Shown: positions 1 to 6,268 of the stretch, piece by piece
Position numbering within the stretch: position 1 is the stretch's first letter
Layout of the letters: each line of letters starts with the position of its first letter
From: Deltaproteobacteria bacterium
GTDB taxonomy: Bacteria > UBA10199 > DSSB01
Assembly (NCBI GenBank): GCA_021772695.1
Contig: JAJFLL010000180.1
Coordinates: 1-6,343, forward strand
Reading direction: 5' to 3'
Length of the DNA: 6,343 nucleotides
Notes under the pieces: model-generated
What the model was told of the DNA's origin: nothing
The model's input: the letters and a program-made list of their open reading frames with translations, nothing else
Databases searched by the model: none
Translations under genes and position numbers: made by a program

Positions 1-1
1 C

Positions 2-985
2 GATGCCGTGGCATGGGAAAAAATTCAAAAATTTTTTGAAAGTACCGGGAGGGTTCCGAGCCCTAATCAAGAGTGCCAAGCCTGGCTACCTAAGGGATCT
101 GAGGTACTGGCCAATGGAAGGGGAACAGCCCCTGGCGTTTATTTTTGTCACGGGGGGGTGCATTTCGGATTTTTCCCGGGCATTCCCTCTGAAATGGAAT
201 TGATGTTCCATGAAGGTTTTTTGCCCATCTTGCGTCGCCATTCGACGCCTGCAACGAGGCGATTTTTAAAAGTGGTTCGGTGCTTTGGCCTGCCAGAGGG
301 CCAGATGGACCAGACCTTGCGGGATACCACGGCGGAGGAACTCAAAAAATTGGGATTAAATCTAGGGTTTCGGGTGCGGTTTCCTTCGGTGGATCTCAGG
401 CTGGAAGCCGAGAGTGATGACGACAAGGAAGTGGCTAAGCGCCTGGAAGCAGGGGTGCGCCTGTTGCAGGAAAAATTAGGCGAACATATCTTTGGCACCG
501 GAGACGAACGCTTGACGGAAGTGGTCGGCGCCATGCTGCTGGCAAGGGGGCAAAGCCTGGCGGTGGCGGAATCGTGCACCGGTGGATTATTGGCCAACGA
601 AATTACCAATGCCCCCGGCGCCAGTGCTTACTTTCTCGGTGGCTTCGTCACCTATGCCAATGATGCCAAAGAAACTTTTCTGGGCGTTGATCCAAAAATT
701 TTAAAAACTTTTGGCGCCGTCAGCAGTGAGACCGTTTTGGCCATGGCCCATGGGGTGCAAAATCGTTTGCATAGCGATTGGGGCTTGGCCACCAGCGGGA
801 TTGCCGGTCCCACCGGGGGTACCCCCGAAAAACCCGTAGGCACGGTTCATGTGGCGGTGGTGGGCCCCCATACCCATTGGGAGCGGTGCTATCAATTTCC
901 ATTCTCAAGATTAGCGTTTAAAAAGCTCGTGGTGTCCACGGCCTTAGACCGGTTGCGGCGTATTTTAATGAAGGGCCCTTCATGA
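2..985 (+). CDS. cinA: CinA family protein, NMN deamidase (5' end cut by window)
   Basis: Partial gene: the frame is open from base 2 with no stop, and family members are about 410-425 residues, so roughly 85-90 N-terminal residues lie outside the window. Counting from the GTG at base 8, the end of the MoCF-like/COG1058 domain is seen (GTAPG at 39-43, FPGIPSEM at 56-63), then a KH-like linker domain (about 85-163), then the C-terminal CinA amidase domain (about 165-320). The amidase domain has the hallmark AESCTGG (187-193, containing the presumed nucleophilic Ser), GGFVTYAN (211-218) and GIAGPTGG...KPVGTV (264-280). By family knowledge, this domain hydrolyses nicotinamide mononucleotide to nicotinate mononucleotide in pyridine-nucleotide recycling, and the N-terminal domain can act as an ADP-ribose pyrophosphatase. 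The protein is cytoplasmic. Its stop codon overlaps the next start (ATGA), suggesting translational coupling. The GTG at base 8 is not the true start. Family assignment is firm; in vivo substrate is inferred. Confidence 0.95.
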   Translation, partial: DAVAWEKIQKFFESTGRVPSPNQECQAWLPKGSEVLANGRGTAPGVYFCHGGVHFGFFPGIPSEMELMFHEGFLPILRRHSTPATRRFLKVVRCFGLPEGQMDQTLRDTTAEELKKLGLNLGFRVRFPSVDLRLEAESDDDKEVAKRLEAGVRLLQEKLGEHIFGTGDERLTEVVGAMLLARGQSLAVAESCTGGLLANEITNAPGASAYFLGGFVTYANDAKETFLGVDPKILKTFGAVSSETVLAMAHGVQNRLHSDWGLATSGIAGPTGGTPEKPVGTVHVAVVGPHTHWERCYQFPFSRLAFKKLVVSTALDRLRRILMKGPS

Positions 986-1812
986 GCCGGGGGGCCTGGT
1001 TCTGTTTGGTTTGGATCCTGTTAGGCATGTCAGCTCAGGGCTATGCCGATGATGCCGGTTCTACTTATAATTTCTCAATTCACCATCAAATTCCCAAACA
1101 CCGGTTCACCCCGCATTTTGCCTTCGGTACCGAATCAAAATTTTTATCGAAATATATGTGGCGGGGCATTCCCGCAAGCCTTGGTGCGGTGTGGCAACCC
1201 TCCGCTCAGGTAGAATACTACGGCGTTGGGTTTAATGTTTGGGGAAATTTTGTCCTCGACGACGAACCCAACCAAGGTGAATTTAACGAAGTTGATTTGA
1301 CCTTGTATTATCATCGGGAATTTTTCCAAGAGCGATTGATTTTGCGTACCTGGGTTTACGCCGCTCTCTATCCAAACGGGAATCCCCGATCTCTGGATTT
1401 CGGCACGGGTTCCTTGGAAGGAGATATTTTACTAACCTATCATTGGGATCCTTTATTTTGGATGGCGCATTTTACCGTACGCCTGATCGATGCCCCCGGT
1501 GCGCTGTGGTGGGAGTTGGGCATGGGATATCAAAGAGAACTTCCCTTGAACTTTGGTGTCGTGACCACCCTAAGATTGGGCATGGGCGACGGCCGTTTCA
1601 ATCGTGCGCATATCGCCGATGTGGGTACTCAATTCAATCTTCTGGAATATTCCTTGAGTTTTCCCTGGGAACCGCTTCGTGGGTTTCAAGTGATTCCCAA
1701 TATGCATGTGTCGGTGATCTTACCCGAGGTCCTGCGTTCCGCCATGGCCCAACCTACCAATGTTTGGGGCGGGGTCAATTTTTCCTATAGCCTACCGCCG
1801 CCTCGTAGGTGA
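982..1812 (+). CDS. Putative outer-membrane beta-barrel protein, TorF/Gcw_chp porin-like
   Basis: 276 residues starting with a Sec signal peptide: short charged start, hydrophobic stretch about 5-18, likely cleavage after GYA (residue 22) before DDAGS. The mature part alternates short amphipathic strands rich in Tyr, Trp and Phe with polar turns and has no hydrophobic helix, as in outer-membrane barrels. The segment SKFLSKYMWRGIP (52-64), then strands with VEYYGVGFNVWGNF (77-90) and the acidic NEVDLTLYYHREF (102-114), matches the pattern of the TorF/Gcw_chp putative porin family (Y-x-[FW]-RG-I near the start, ELDL-type strand after). The last strand VWGGVNFSYSL (261-271) fits a barrel closing strand, though a PPPRR tail follows it. 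The start codon overlaps the cinA stop and has an AAGGG Shine-Dalgarno inside a palindrome. Substrate is unknown. Barrel call is fairly sure; family name is by pattern memory. Confidence 0.7.
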   Translation: MSRGAWFCLVWILLGMSAQGYADDAGSTYNFSIHHQIPKHRFTPHFAFGTESKFLSKYMWRGIPASLGAVWQPSAQVEYYGVGFNVWGNFVLDDEPNQGEFNEVDLTLYYHREFFQERLILRTWVYAALYPNGNPRSLDFGTGSLEGDILLTYHWDPLFWMAHFTVRLIDAPGALWWELGMGYQRELPLNFGVVTTLRLGMGDGRFNRAHIADVGTQFNLLEYSLSFPWEPLRGFQVIPNMHVSVILPEVLRSAMAQPTNVWGGVNFSYSLPPPRR

Positions 1813-1872
1813 ACCGAAGCTTTTTGAATCCCGTATGGACAAGGCCTAGACGAAGGACTAGGAAGAGGGCAC

Positions 1873-2856
1873 ATGCATTTTTCTGATCTATTGCCCGAAA
1901 AAATCCTCCAATTGATTAGCATTCAAGGCTACCGCCCCACGGGAGTCTTGTATCCTCTCAACTCCTACGAAAACCGGGTGTACGAAATCGGGGTCGAAGG
2001 GGGCGAACCGGTGATCGGCAAATTTTACCGACCCGAACGCTGGAGTCCGGAAGCCATCGCCGAAGAACACGCCTTCCTAAAAAAATTGGGCGAGCTAGAA
2101 ATCCCCGTGGTGGAACCTTTGGAATTGTCGAATCCCAGTCCCTATGGTCCTGCCCTGGCACTGGGGGAACCCTTTTATTATTCTTTGTATCCCAAATTTC
2201 GCGGTCGTGAACATGCCGAGAACACTGCCGAGGACCTGCGATGGTTGGGACGCACCTTGGGGAGACTGCATAACGTGGGGGAACATTTCACTGCACCCCA
2301 TCGGCTAACGCTAAACCCAGAGAGCTATGGTTACCAAAGTTTTGATTTTATCTTGCAGTTGAATTTTTTGCCTGCCGATATTCGTCCAGCTTTAGAACAA
2401 ATTTTGACCCAATGTCTTCAGGCCATCGAACCCTATTTTCAACACCAACCCGCCAATATTTTACTGCACGGCGATTGCCATCCGGGCAACGTGCTTTGGA
2501 ACGATCAGGGCCCTCATCTCTTGGATTTTGATGACATGCTCCATGCACCCGCGGTGCAAGATGTATGGATGTTATTTTACGGCAGCCCGGAAGAACAGGT
2601 GGAACAGCGCAAGGCCTTTTTCGAAGGCTACGAAGTCTTTCGTCCCTTCGATCACCATAGTCTGCGTTTGGCCGAGCCCTTACGTACCTTGCGCATGATA
2701 AGGCATACCGCCTGGATTGGGGCCCGCCATGAGGAACCTATCTTTGAGCGGGCCTTCCCCTATTACCGGGAACGACGCTACTGGGAAGAATTCCTGCTAA
2801 GTTTGAAAGAGCAAATTTCATTGCTTCAAGAAGCGCCGAGTTGGGAAGGGTATTGA
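1873..2856 (+). CDS. srkA: Stress response kinase A (YihE/SrkA Ser/Thr kinase)
   Basis: 327 residues, essentially the length of E. coli SrkA (328). It shows the near-diagnostic LNSYENRVYEI (29-39), the ATP-binding Lys in GKFYRPERW (49-57; K50), the catalytic loop HGDCHPGN (199-206; D201 catalytic, N206 metal-binding), the LDFDD metal motif (217-221) and APAVQDVWML (225-234). C-terminal EPLRTLRMIRHTAWI (268-282) and a final LLQEAP (317-322) also match the family. SrkA is a cytoplasmic choline-kinase-fold (APH-like) protein kinase. In enterobacteria it protects cells under envelope and oxidative stress and opposes the MazEF toxin pathway; the role here is inferred. ATG 1873 is preceded by the purine-rich GGAAGAGGG (1861-1869). 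The 60-base gap to the porin-like gene holds no convincing terminator or promoter, so co-transcription with the upstream genes is likely. All catalytic residues are intact. Confidence 0.95.
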   Translation: MHFSDLLPEKILQLISIQGYRPTGVLYPLNSYENRVYEIGVEGGEPVIGKFYRPERWSPEAIAEEHAFLKKLGELEIPVVEPLELSNPSPYGPALALGEPFYYSLYPKFRGREHAENTAEDLRWLGRTLGRLHNVGEHFTAPHRLTLNPESYGYQSFDFILQLNFLPADIRPALEQILTQCLQAIEPYFQHQPANILLHGDCHPGNVLWNDQGPHLLDFDDMLHAPAVQDVWMLFYGSPEEQVEQRKAFFEGYEVFRPFDHHSLRLAEPLRTLRMIRHTAWIGARHEEPIFERAFPYYRERRYWEEFLLSLKEQISLLQEAPSWEGY

Positions 2857-2895
2857 TCATGGAAATTTGCCTCAGGGGGCCAAAGGATCTTTTGA

Positions 2896-2924
2896 TTGAT
2901 CCCACTAAGTTTCTATCCTAGAAT
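2896..2924 (+). promoter_or_regulatory. Sigma70-type promoter of the NfeD-flotillin operon
   Basis: TTGATC (2896-2901) and TAGAAT (2919-2924) are separated by 17 bases. They match the -35 and -10 consensus at 4 of 6 and 5 of 6 positions. Transcription would start near 2931, leaving a leader of about 20 bases before ATG 2951. The -35 overlaps the right arm of a short inverted repeat, GGATC (2885-2889)/GATCC (2898-2902). Read by eye; no experimental support. Confidence 0.55.
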
Positions 2925-2950
2925 CCCGAAAATCCAATAATCGGTTAACT

Positions 2951-3541
2951 ATGGAATTTTTAAATCTTTTTTTTGATTGGTCCAAGTTGTTGTCCTTAGG
3001 GGCCGATGTGGTCACCTATTTCTTCTTGGCTACGGTCGGTACCTTCTTGTTCCTAATACGCCTTGCCATGGGTCTATTTGGTGGGGCGGACCACGGTGAC
3101 TTAGACATGGACGTGACCGTAGATTCCGATGTTTCCTTTGCCTTTTTTTCCCTACTTTCCATTTTAGCCTTTTTTATGGGGGCCGGCTGGATGGGTTTGG
3201 CTTGTCGCATTGATTGGCAATTAGGCCGTTTGGCTTCAGCATTTTTTTCCGGTGGCTTCGGCGTCGCCATGATGTCCGCGGCGTCAACGGGCATGTATTT
3301 TACCCGACGATTGAACCTCAATATTCCTTATGATGCCAAATCCGCCTTAGGCAAGGTGGGCAGGGTTTATCTTACCCTACCGCTGAAGGGTGAGGGTCAT
3401 GGTCAAGTTGAGATTTCCGTATCGGGTAGAAAAAAGATCATGACCGCTATCAGCCATGGCCCACAAATTCCCGCCTTCACCGACGTGGAAGTATTGGAAG
3501 TCCGTGAGGACGATATCCTGGTCGTAAAACCGCTAACATGA
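2951..3541 (+). CDS. NfeD-like membrane protein with OB-fold (YqiJ/YuaF type), flotillin partner
   Basis: 196 residues. Hydrophobic helices lie at about 18-42, 62-84 and 93-116. The loop between the first two carries GGADHGDLDMDVTVDSD (44-60), a Gly-Gly-Ala-Asp-His followed by an acidic stretch, as in Bacillus YuaF and related short NfeD proteins. FFMGAGWMGLA (74-84) is also typical. From about 131 on there is a soluble beta-rich domain, GKVGRVYLTLPL to EVREDDILVVKP, fitting the NfeD C-terminal OB-fold. Family members are inner-membrane proteins encoded beside SPFH/flotillin genes and thought to assist assembly or function of flotillin microdomains. The flotillin gene follows after 61 bases on the same strand, supporting this role. 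ATG 2951 has no good Shine-Dalgarno upstream, and no better start is visible. This is the short NfeD form, lacking the ClpP-like protease domain. Confidence 0.88.
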   Translation: MEFLNLFFDWSKLLSLGADVVTYFFLATVGTFLFLIRLAMGLFGGADHGDLDMDVTVDSDVSFAFFSLLSILAFFMGAGWMGLACRIDWQLGRLASAFFSGGFGVAMMSAASTGMYFTRRLNLNIPYDAKSALGKVGRVYLTLPLKGEGHGQVEISVSGRKKIMTAISHGPQIPAFTDVEVLEVREDDILVVKPLT

Positions 3542-3590
3542 ATTTTTTTATCGTTTATCTTGCCCCCATTTTTCATCGGGGCCAGTTCTC

Positions 3591-3595
3591 GGAGG
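3591..3595 (+). promoter_or_regulatory. Strong ribosome binding site of the flotillin gene
   Basis: GGAGG lies 7 bases before ATG 3603. It decides against the nearby out-of-frame ATG at 3598, which is too close to the site and does not open the flotillin frame. Confidence 0.8.
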
Positions 3596-3602
3596 TTATG
3601 GT

Positions 3603-5213
3603 ATGTTTCAATTTTTAAACTTTGGTCCGGTAGCTTTGATCGTAGTTCCGGTTCTGTTGGTATTGTTTTTCGTCACTTTATTGGTTCGCCAGTATAAGCG
3701 CTGCCCTTCTAACCGGGTATTGGTGATCTATGGAAAGATCTCCGGGCAACGTGCCGCCAAATGCATCCATGGGGGTGGTTCCTTCGTTATTCCCCTATTG
3801 CAATCTTATGCCTTTCTTTCCTTGGAACCCCTGACCATCGATATCGAATTGACCAGTGCGCTCTCGAAAAAGAATATTCGGGTCAACGTTCCGTCGACTT
3901 TCACCATCGGTATCTCCACCGGTCCCGATATCATGAATAATGCGGCGGAACGACTCTTAGGTTTGAATGAAACCCAGATCGCTTCTCAATCTCGAGACAT
4001 CATCCTCGGTCAGATGCGATTGGTCATCGCCACGCTTACCATCGAAGAGATCAATCAAGACCGGGAAAAATTCCTCGATTTGGTGAATAAAAACGTCAAC
4101 ACCGAACTCAATAAAATCGGTTTGGAAATGATCAACGTCAACATTCGAGATATCAACGACGAGTCGGGATACATCGAGGCCTTGGGGCGCAAGGCCGCCA
4201 GTGAAGCCATCAACCAGGCCAAAGTGGAGGTGGCTCAGGCCGATCAATTGGGTTCCATCGGTGAGGCCAGCGCCCATCGAAAAATGCAGGTGGAAGTTTC
4301 AGAGCAAAATGCCCAAACGGCCATGGGGATGAAACAAGCCGAGCGAAACGAACGTATTTCGGTGGCCCAATCCGAGGCGGAAGGGGCGACCGGGGAAGCC
4401 GAATCGCTGCGGCAAAAAGAAATCGCCTTGGCGGAACAGAATGCCCTTGCCCTGCAAGGTAAAAAAGAAGCCGAGGCTAATCAGCGGGTACGCATCGCTC
4501 AATTAGAAGCTGAAGCGGTGAAGGGAGAAAACGAATCCAAGTCTCAGATGGCCGAATACGATGCTTCCCTGGCGGAGCGGCGCGCCGAAGCCCAACGGCG
4601 CGGTGAGGTTTCCATGGCCAACTCTTCTCGTGATATCTTGCAGGCGCAAAAAGAAGAGGAATTGGCTCGCTTAGAAAAAACCGAAATCGCCAAAGAGATG
4701 ATCGAGAGGAAGCGAGTCGAAATCGATGCAGAAGCCGAAGCTGAAAAAATTCGCCGCATCGCCCAGGGTGAGGCCGATGCTTCACTGGCCAAATATATTG
4801 CCGAGGCCGAGGGGATCAAAAAGGTATTAGACGCCAAGGCCCAAGGTTATGAAAATCTTATCAAGGTGTGCCAGGATCGTGTGGATCTGGCACCGGCCTT
4901 ATTGATCATTGAGCAACTTCCCAAACTGGTGGAAGAACAGGTCAAGGCGGTGCAAAATCTCAAGATCGACAAGATTACCGTATGGGATTCGGGCAATGGC
5001 CAAAACGGAGGTTCCAAGGGTTCCACCGCCAATTTTCTCAGCGGTATGATCGGGTCCTTGCCCCCCATTCACGAATTGGCGCGTCAAGCGGGCATTGATC
5101 TTCCCGAGGTCTTGGGAAAGGTTCAGGAGAAAACCCTCGCACCCGATCTAGAAGCGGTGCCGACGGCTCCTAAACCCAAGATGCCAAAGAAAACTCCAGA
5201 ACCCCTGCAATAA
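3603..5213 (+). CDS. Flotillin family (SPFH) membrane-microdomain protein, FloT/YqiK type
   Basis: 536 residues. One N-terminal membrane segment (about 8-28) is followed by basic RQYKRCPSNRVLVIYGK (29-45), then the SPFH/PHB domain to about 190. Flotillin signatures there are IHGGGSFVIPLLQ (55-67), a region equivalent to the AAERFLG motif (AAERLLGLNETQI, 114-126), the LTIEEI-x-DREKF stretch (145-157) and NVNIRDINDESGYIEALG (178-195). A long Ala/Glu-rich coiled coil runs about 196-410 and contains a 44-residue tandem duplication (see findings). The C-terminal part has a conserved KIDKITVWDSGN (454-465), matching the KITVVDTG of Bacillus FloT, then a Gly/Ser linker and a Pro/Lys tail. Flotillins oligomerise at the inner face of the cytoplasmic membrane and scaffold ordered lipid domains. 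It is the second gene of an NfeD-flotillin operon and ends before a terminator-like stem-loop. Family call is firm; FloT versus YqiK naming is not resolved, so no symbol is given. Confidence 0.95.
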   Translation: MFQFLNFGPVALIVVPVLLVLFFVTLLVRQYKRCPSNRVLVIYGKISGQRAAKCIHGGGSFVIPLLQSYAFLSLEPLTIDIELTSALSKKNIRVNVPSTFTIGISTGPDIMNNAAERLLGLNETQIASQSRDIILGQMRLVIATLTIEEINQDREKFLDLVNKNVNTELNKIGLEMINVNIRDINDESGYIEALGRKAASEAINQAKVEVAQADQLGSIGEASAHRKMQVEVSEQNAQTAMGMKQAERNERISVAQSEAEGATGEAESLRQKEIALAEQNALALQGKKEAEANQRVRIAQLEAEAVKGENESKSQMAEYDASLAERRAEAQRRGEVSMANSSRDILQAQKEEELARLEKTEIAKEMIERKRVEIDAEAEAEKIRRIAQGEADASLAKYIAEAEGIKKVLDAKAQGYENLIKVCQDRVDLAPALLIIEQLPKLVEEQVKAVQNLKIDKITVWDSGNGQNGGSKGSTANFLSGMIGSLPPIHELARQAGIDLPEVLGKVQEKTLAPDLEAVPTAPKPKMPKKTPEPLQ

Positions 5214-5233
5214 TTTTTCTTATTTGACTTATT

Positions 5234-5256
5234 GAAACAGGACTAATCCTGTTTTG
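5234..5256. terminator. Stem-loop terminator between convergent genes
   Basis: A perfect 8-bp stem AAACAGGA (5235-5242)/TCCTGTTT (5247-5254) with the four-base loop CTAA can be extended by G-T wobbles. It lies 21 bases after the flotillin stop and 20 bases beyond the stop of the convergent INSIG-like gene. The U-run on the + strand is only four bases (5252-5255) and the - strand lacks a clear one, so it fits the + strand operon best but may serve both. Confidence 0.7.
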
Positions 5257-5275
5257 GGCATCTTCAATGCCTGTC

Positions 5276-5881
5276 TTATTGGGGCTGCGGACGGTATTTT
5301 AGATACCTGCCGAAGTTTCCCAGAGTCACCGATGCTGCGAAGTACAACCACGGCAGCCACGAAGGCACACCCATTAGGTTGTCGCGCCCGGGGTGATAAA
5401 AAAAGATTTCACCTTGCACTAAAAGAATTTCTACCAAGGTGCCGCTTAGGGCGGTGACGATGCCCAAGAATATGCCCTGCCAAGTGCGATCCAACATGGC
5501 CCAGACCATGAGTGCTAACATGCCCATGAGGGCGTCGTTGGCCGATCCCGCTGGTCCCGGTAGCAAGCCGCTCGCTAGATATAAACCCAGGAATACTAGA
5601 ACGCCGCCCAATGCCCAGGCACCGTTGCGAGCACCGGGCCGTGAAGGCGACCCCGGTAATATGAGATCTAACCAGGGATGCGTCATCCCCACCACCACGG
5701 CGGCACTGCCGAAGAGTAAAGGCACCCAATAAGGTAAACCAAAAAAATAAAAGGCGTAGCGACCGGTCGGGTAACCGGTGGTTTCGGTGGCCACGTGAAA
5801 GTAATCACCGATGGGTCCGAGGCAAAAGCCGGTGATGAAGAGGATTAAAATACGGGCGGCTAGACTCATGTTACCTAGCAT
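5276..5881 (-). CDS. INSIG-like six-helix membrane protein
   Basis: 201 residues, with about six hydrophobic segments (8-24, 50-66, 88-108, 115-130, 134-155, 174-190), as in INSIG. From memory of human INSIG-1, several blocks match in order: YWVPLLFGSAAVVVGMTHPWLD (51-72; human WWVPPCCGTAAAVVG...YPCID); LALMVWAMLDR (122-132; human LSLGLWWTFDR), including the juxtamembrane Asp reported as needed for Scap binding in mammals (here D131); GIFLGIVTALSGTLVEILLV (136-155); and SWLPWLYFAASVTLGNFGR (174-192; human SWLPCIFFSGGVTVGNIGR). In animals INSIG retains Scap/SREBP in the ER and targets HMG-CoA reductase for degradation. A mycobacterial homologue has been crystallised and binds diacylglycerol. 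The bacterial role is unknown, and lipid sensing here is inference. Start is ATG 5881 (AGGA close upstream) or ATG 5869 (Met5, preceded by AGG). It converges on the flotillin operon and lies 154 bases downstream of a lipoprotein gene on the same strand. Confidence 0.82.
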   Translation of the reverse strand: MLGNMSLAARILILFITGFCLGPIGDYFHVATETTGYPTGRYAFYFFGLPYWVPLLFGSAAVVVGMTHPWLDLILPGSPSRPGARNGAWALGGVLVFLGLYLASGLLPGPAGSANDALMGMLALMVWAMLDRTWQGIFLGIVTALSGTLVEILLVQGEIFFYHPGRDNLMGVPSWLPWLYFAASVTLGNFGRYLKYRPQPQ

Positions 5882-6035
5882 GGGTCCTATGGGTCAGAAG
5901 ATCAATGAAAATTGCCTGAACCCTTTGGATCCCGTTATCTTTCGATGCCACCTGTTATGGATGAAATACTGAATTCTAGTTCAACAATGTGGCCCAGTCT
6001 GAGTGAAATCCAGGGAAGTATGATATGAAAACCGG

Positions 6036-6212
6036 CTAAAATGGATCAATACAATTATTATTGACGCTGCAGATCTGGCCGTCGGGACAATCGAAATCCG
6101 ATTCACAAAAAAAGGGTTCAAAGAATTCATCGCCCCCACCGCAACTGATGCCTACGGTGCTCATTCCGATGATCATTCCTATGCCGAGCAAAAAAAGTAT
6201 TCGACTTCTCAT
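6036..6212 (-). CDS. Small Cys-rich putative lipoprotein
   Basis: 58 residues. The N-terminus is basic (MRSR) and followed by a hydrophobic stretch (5-22) and a lipobox-like VGISC with the lipidated Cys at 24, then GGGDE; the Gly at -3 is not ideal. The mature peptide is only about 35 residues and has four further Cys at 36, 42, 48 and 54, each exactly five residues apart, within C-ESDFD-CPDGQI-C-SVNNN-C. This resembles the C-x5-C-P-x-G-x-x-C-x(n)-C modules frequent in secreted proteins of delta-proteobacteria and myxobacteria, probably two disulphides. It is supported by AAGGAGG (6219-6225) six bases before ATG 6212 and by a good upstream promoter. Likely exported and anchored in the envelope; function unknown. 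It could be transcribed with the INSIG-like gene downstream, as no clear terminator is seen between them. Confidence 0.8.
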   Translation of the reverse strand: MRSRILFLLGIGMIIGMSTVGISCGGGDEFFEPFFCESDFDCPDGQICSVNNNCIDPF

Positions 6213-6218
6213 GATTTG

Positions 6219-6225
6219 CCTCCTT
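6219..6225 (-). promoter_or_regulatory. Strong ribosome binding site of the lipoprotein gene
   Basis: Read on the - strand, AAGGAGG sits six bases before ATG 6212, an almost full match to the anti-Shine-Dalgarno. It is the main evidence that this short reading frame is a real gene and fixes its start. Confidence 0.8.
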
Positions 6226-6239
6226 GGAGTGAAGGCGTC

Positions 6240-6268
6240 ATCATACTGGGTCCCAAGTTTCTTCGCAA
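6240..6268 (-). promoter_or_regulatory. Sigma70-type promoter of the lipoprotein gene
   Basis: Read on the - strand, TTGCGA (6263-6268) and TATGAT (6240-6245) are 17 bases apart, matching consensus at 4 of 6 and 5 of 6 positions. An AT-rich stretch lies just upstream (about 6269-6282). The predicted start near 6233 gives a leader of about 20 bases. The spacer holds a small palindrome, TGGG-A-CCCA, that could be an operator but may be chance. Confidence 0.6.

Noticed and set aside
148..609. Long - strand open frame antisense to cinA.
   Set aside because: It lies wholly inside the clear cinA coding frame, is rich in Ser/Arg/Pro as antisense shadows are, and has no recognisable domain.
1824..1852. 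TTGAAT with TAGACG 17 bases later as a possible srkA promoter.
   Set aside because: The -10 matches only 3 of 6 positions; read-through from the upstream genes is simpler.
1845..1862. Inverted repeat CCTAG/CTAGG with an 8-base loop whose right arm reaches the srkA ribosome site.
   Set aside because: Only five pairs, no U-run, so neither a terminator nor a convincing regulatory hairpin.
2885..2902. Inverted repeat GGATC/GATCC downstream of srkA as a terminator.
   Set aside because: The stem is five pairs with no following U-run, and it overlaps the -35 of the next operon; at most a weak operator candidate.
5889..5972. A 27-codon + strand frame starting at ATG 5889.
   Set aside because: No Shine-Dalgarno, no recognisable protein features, and it lies antisense to the INSIG-like gene leader.
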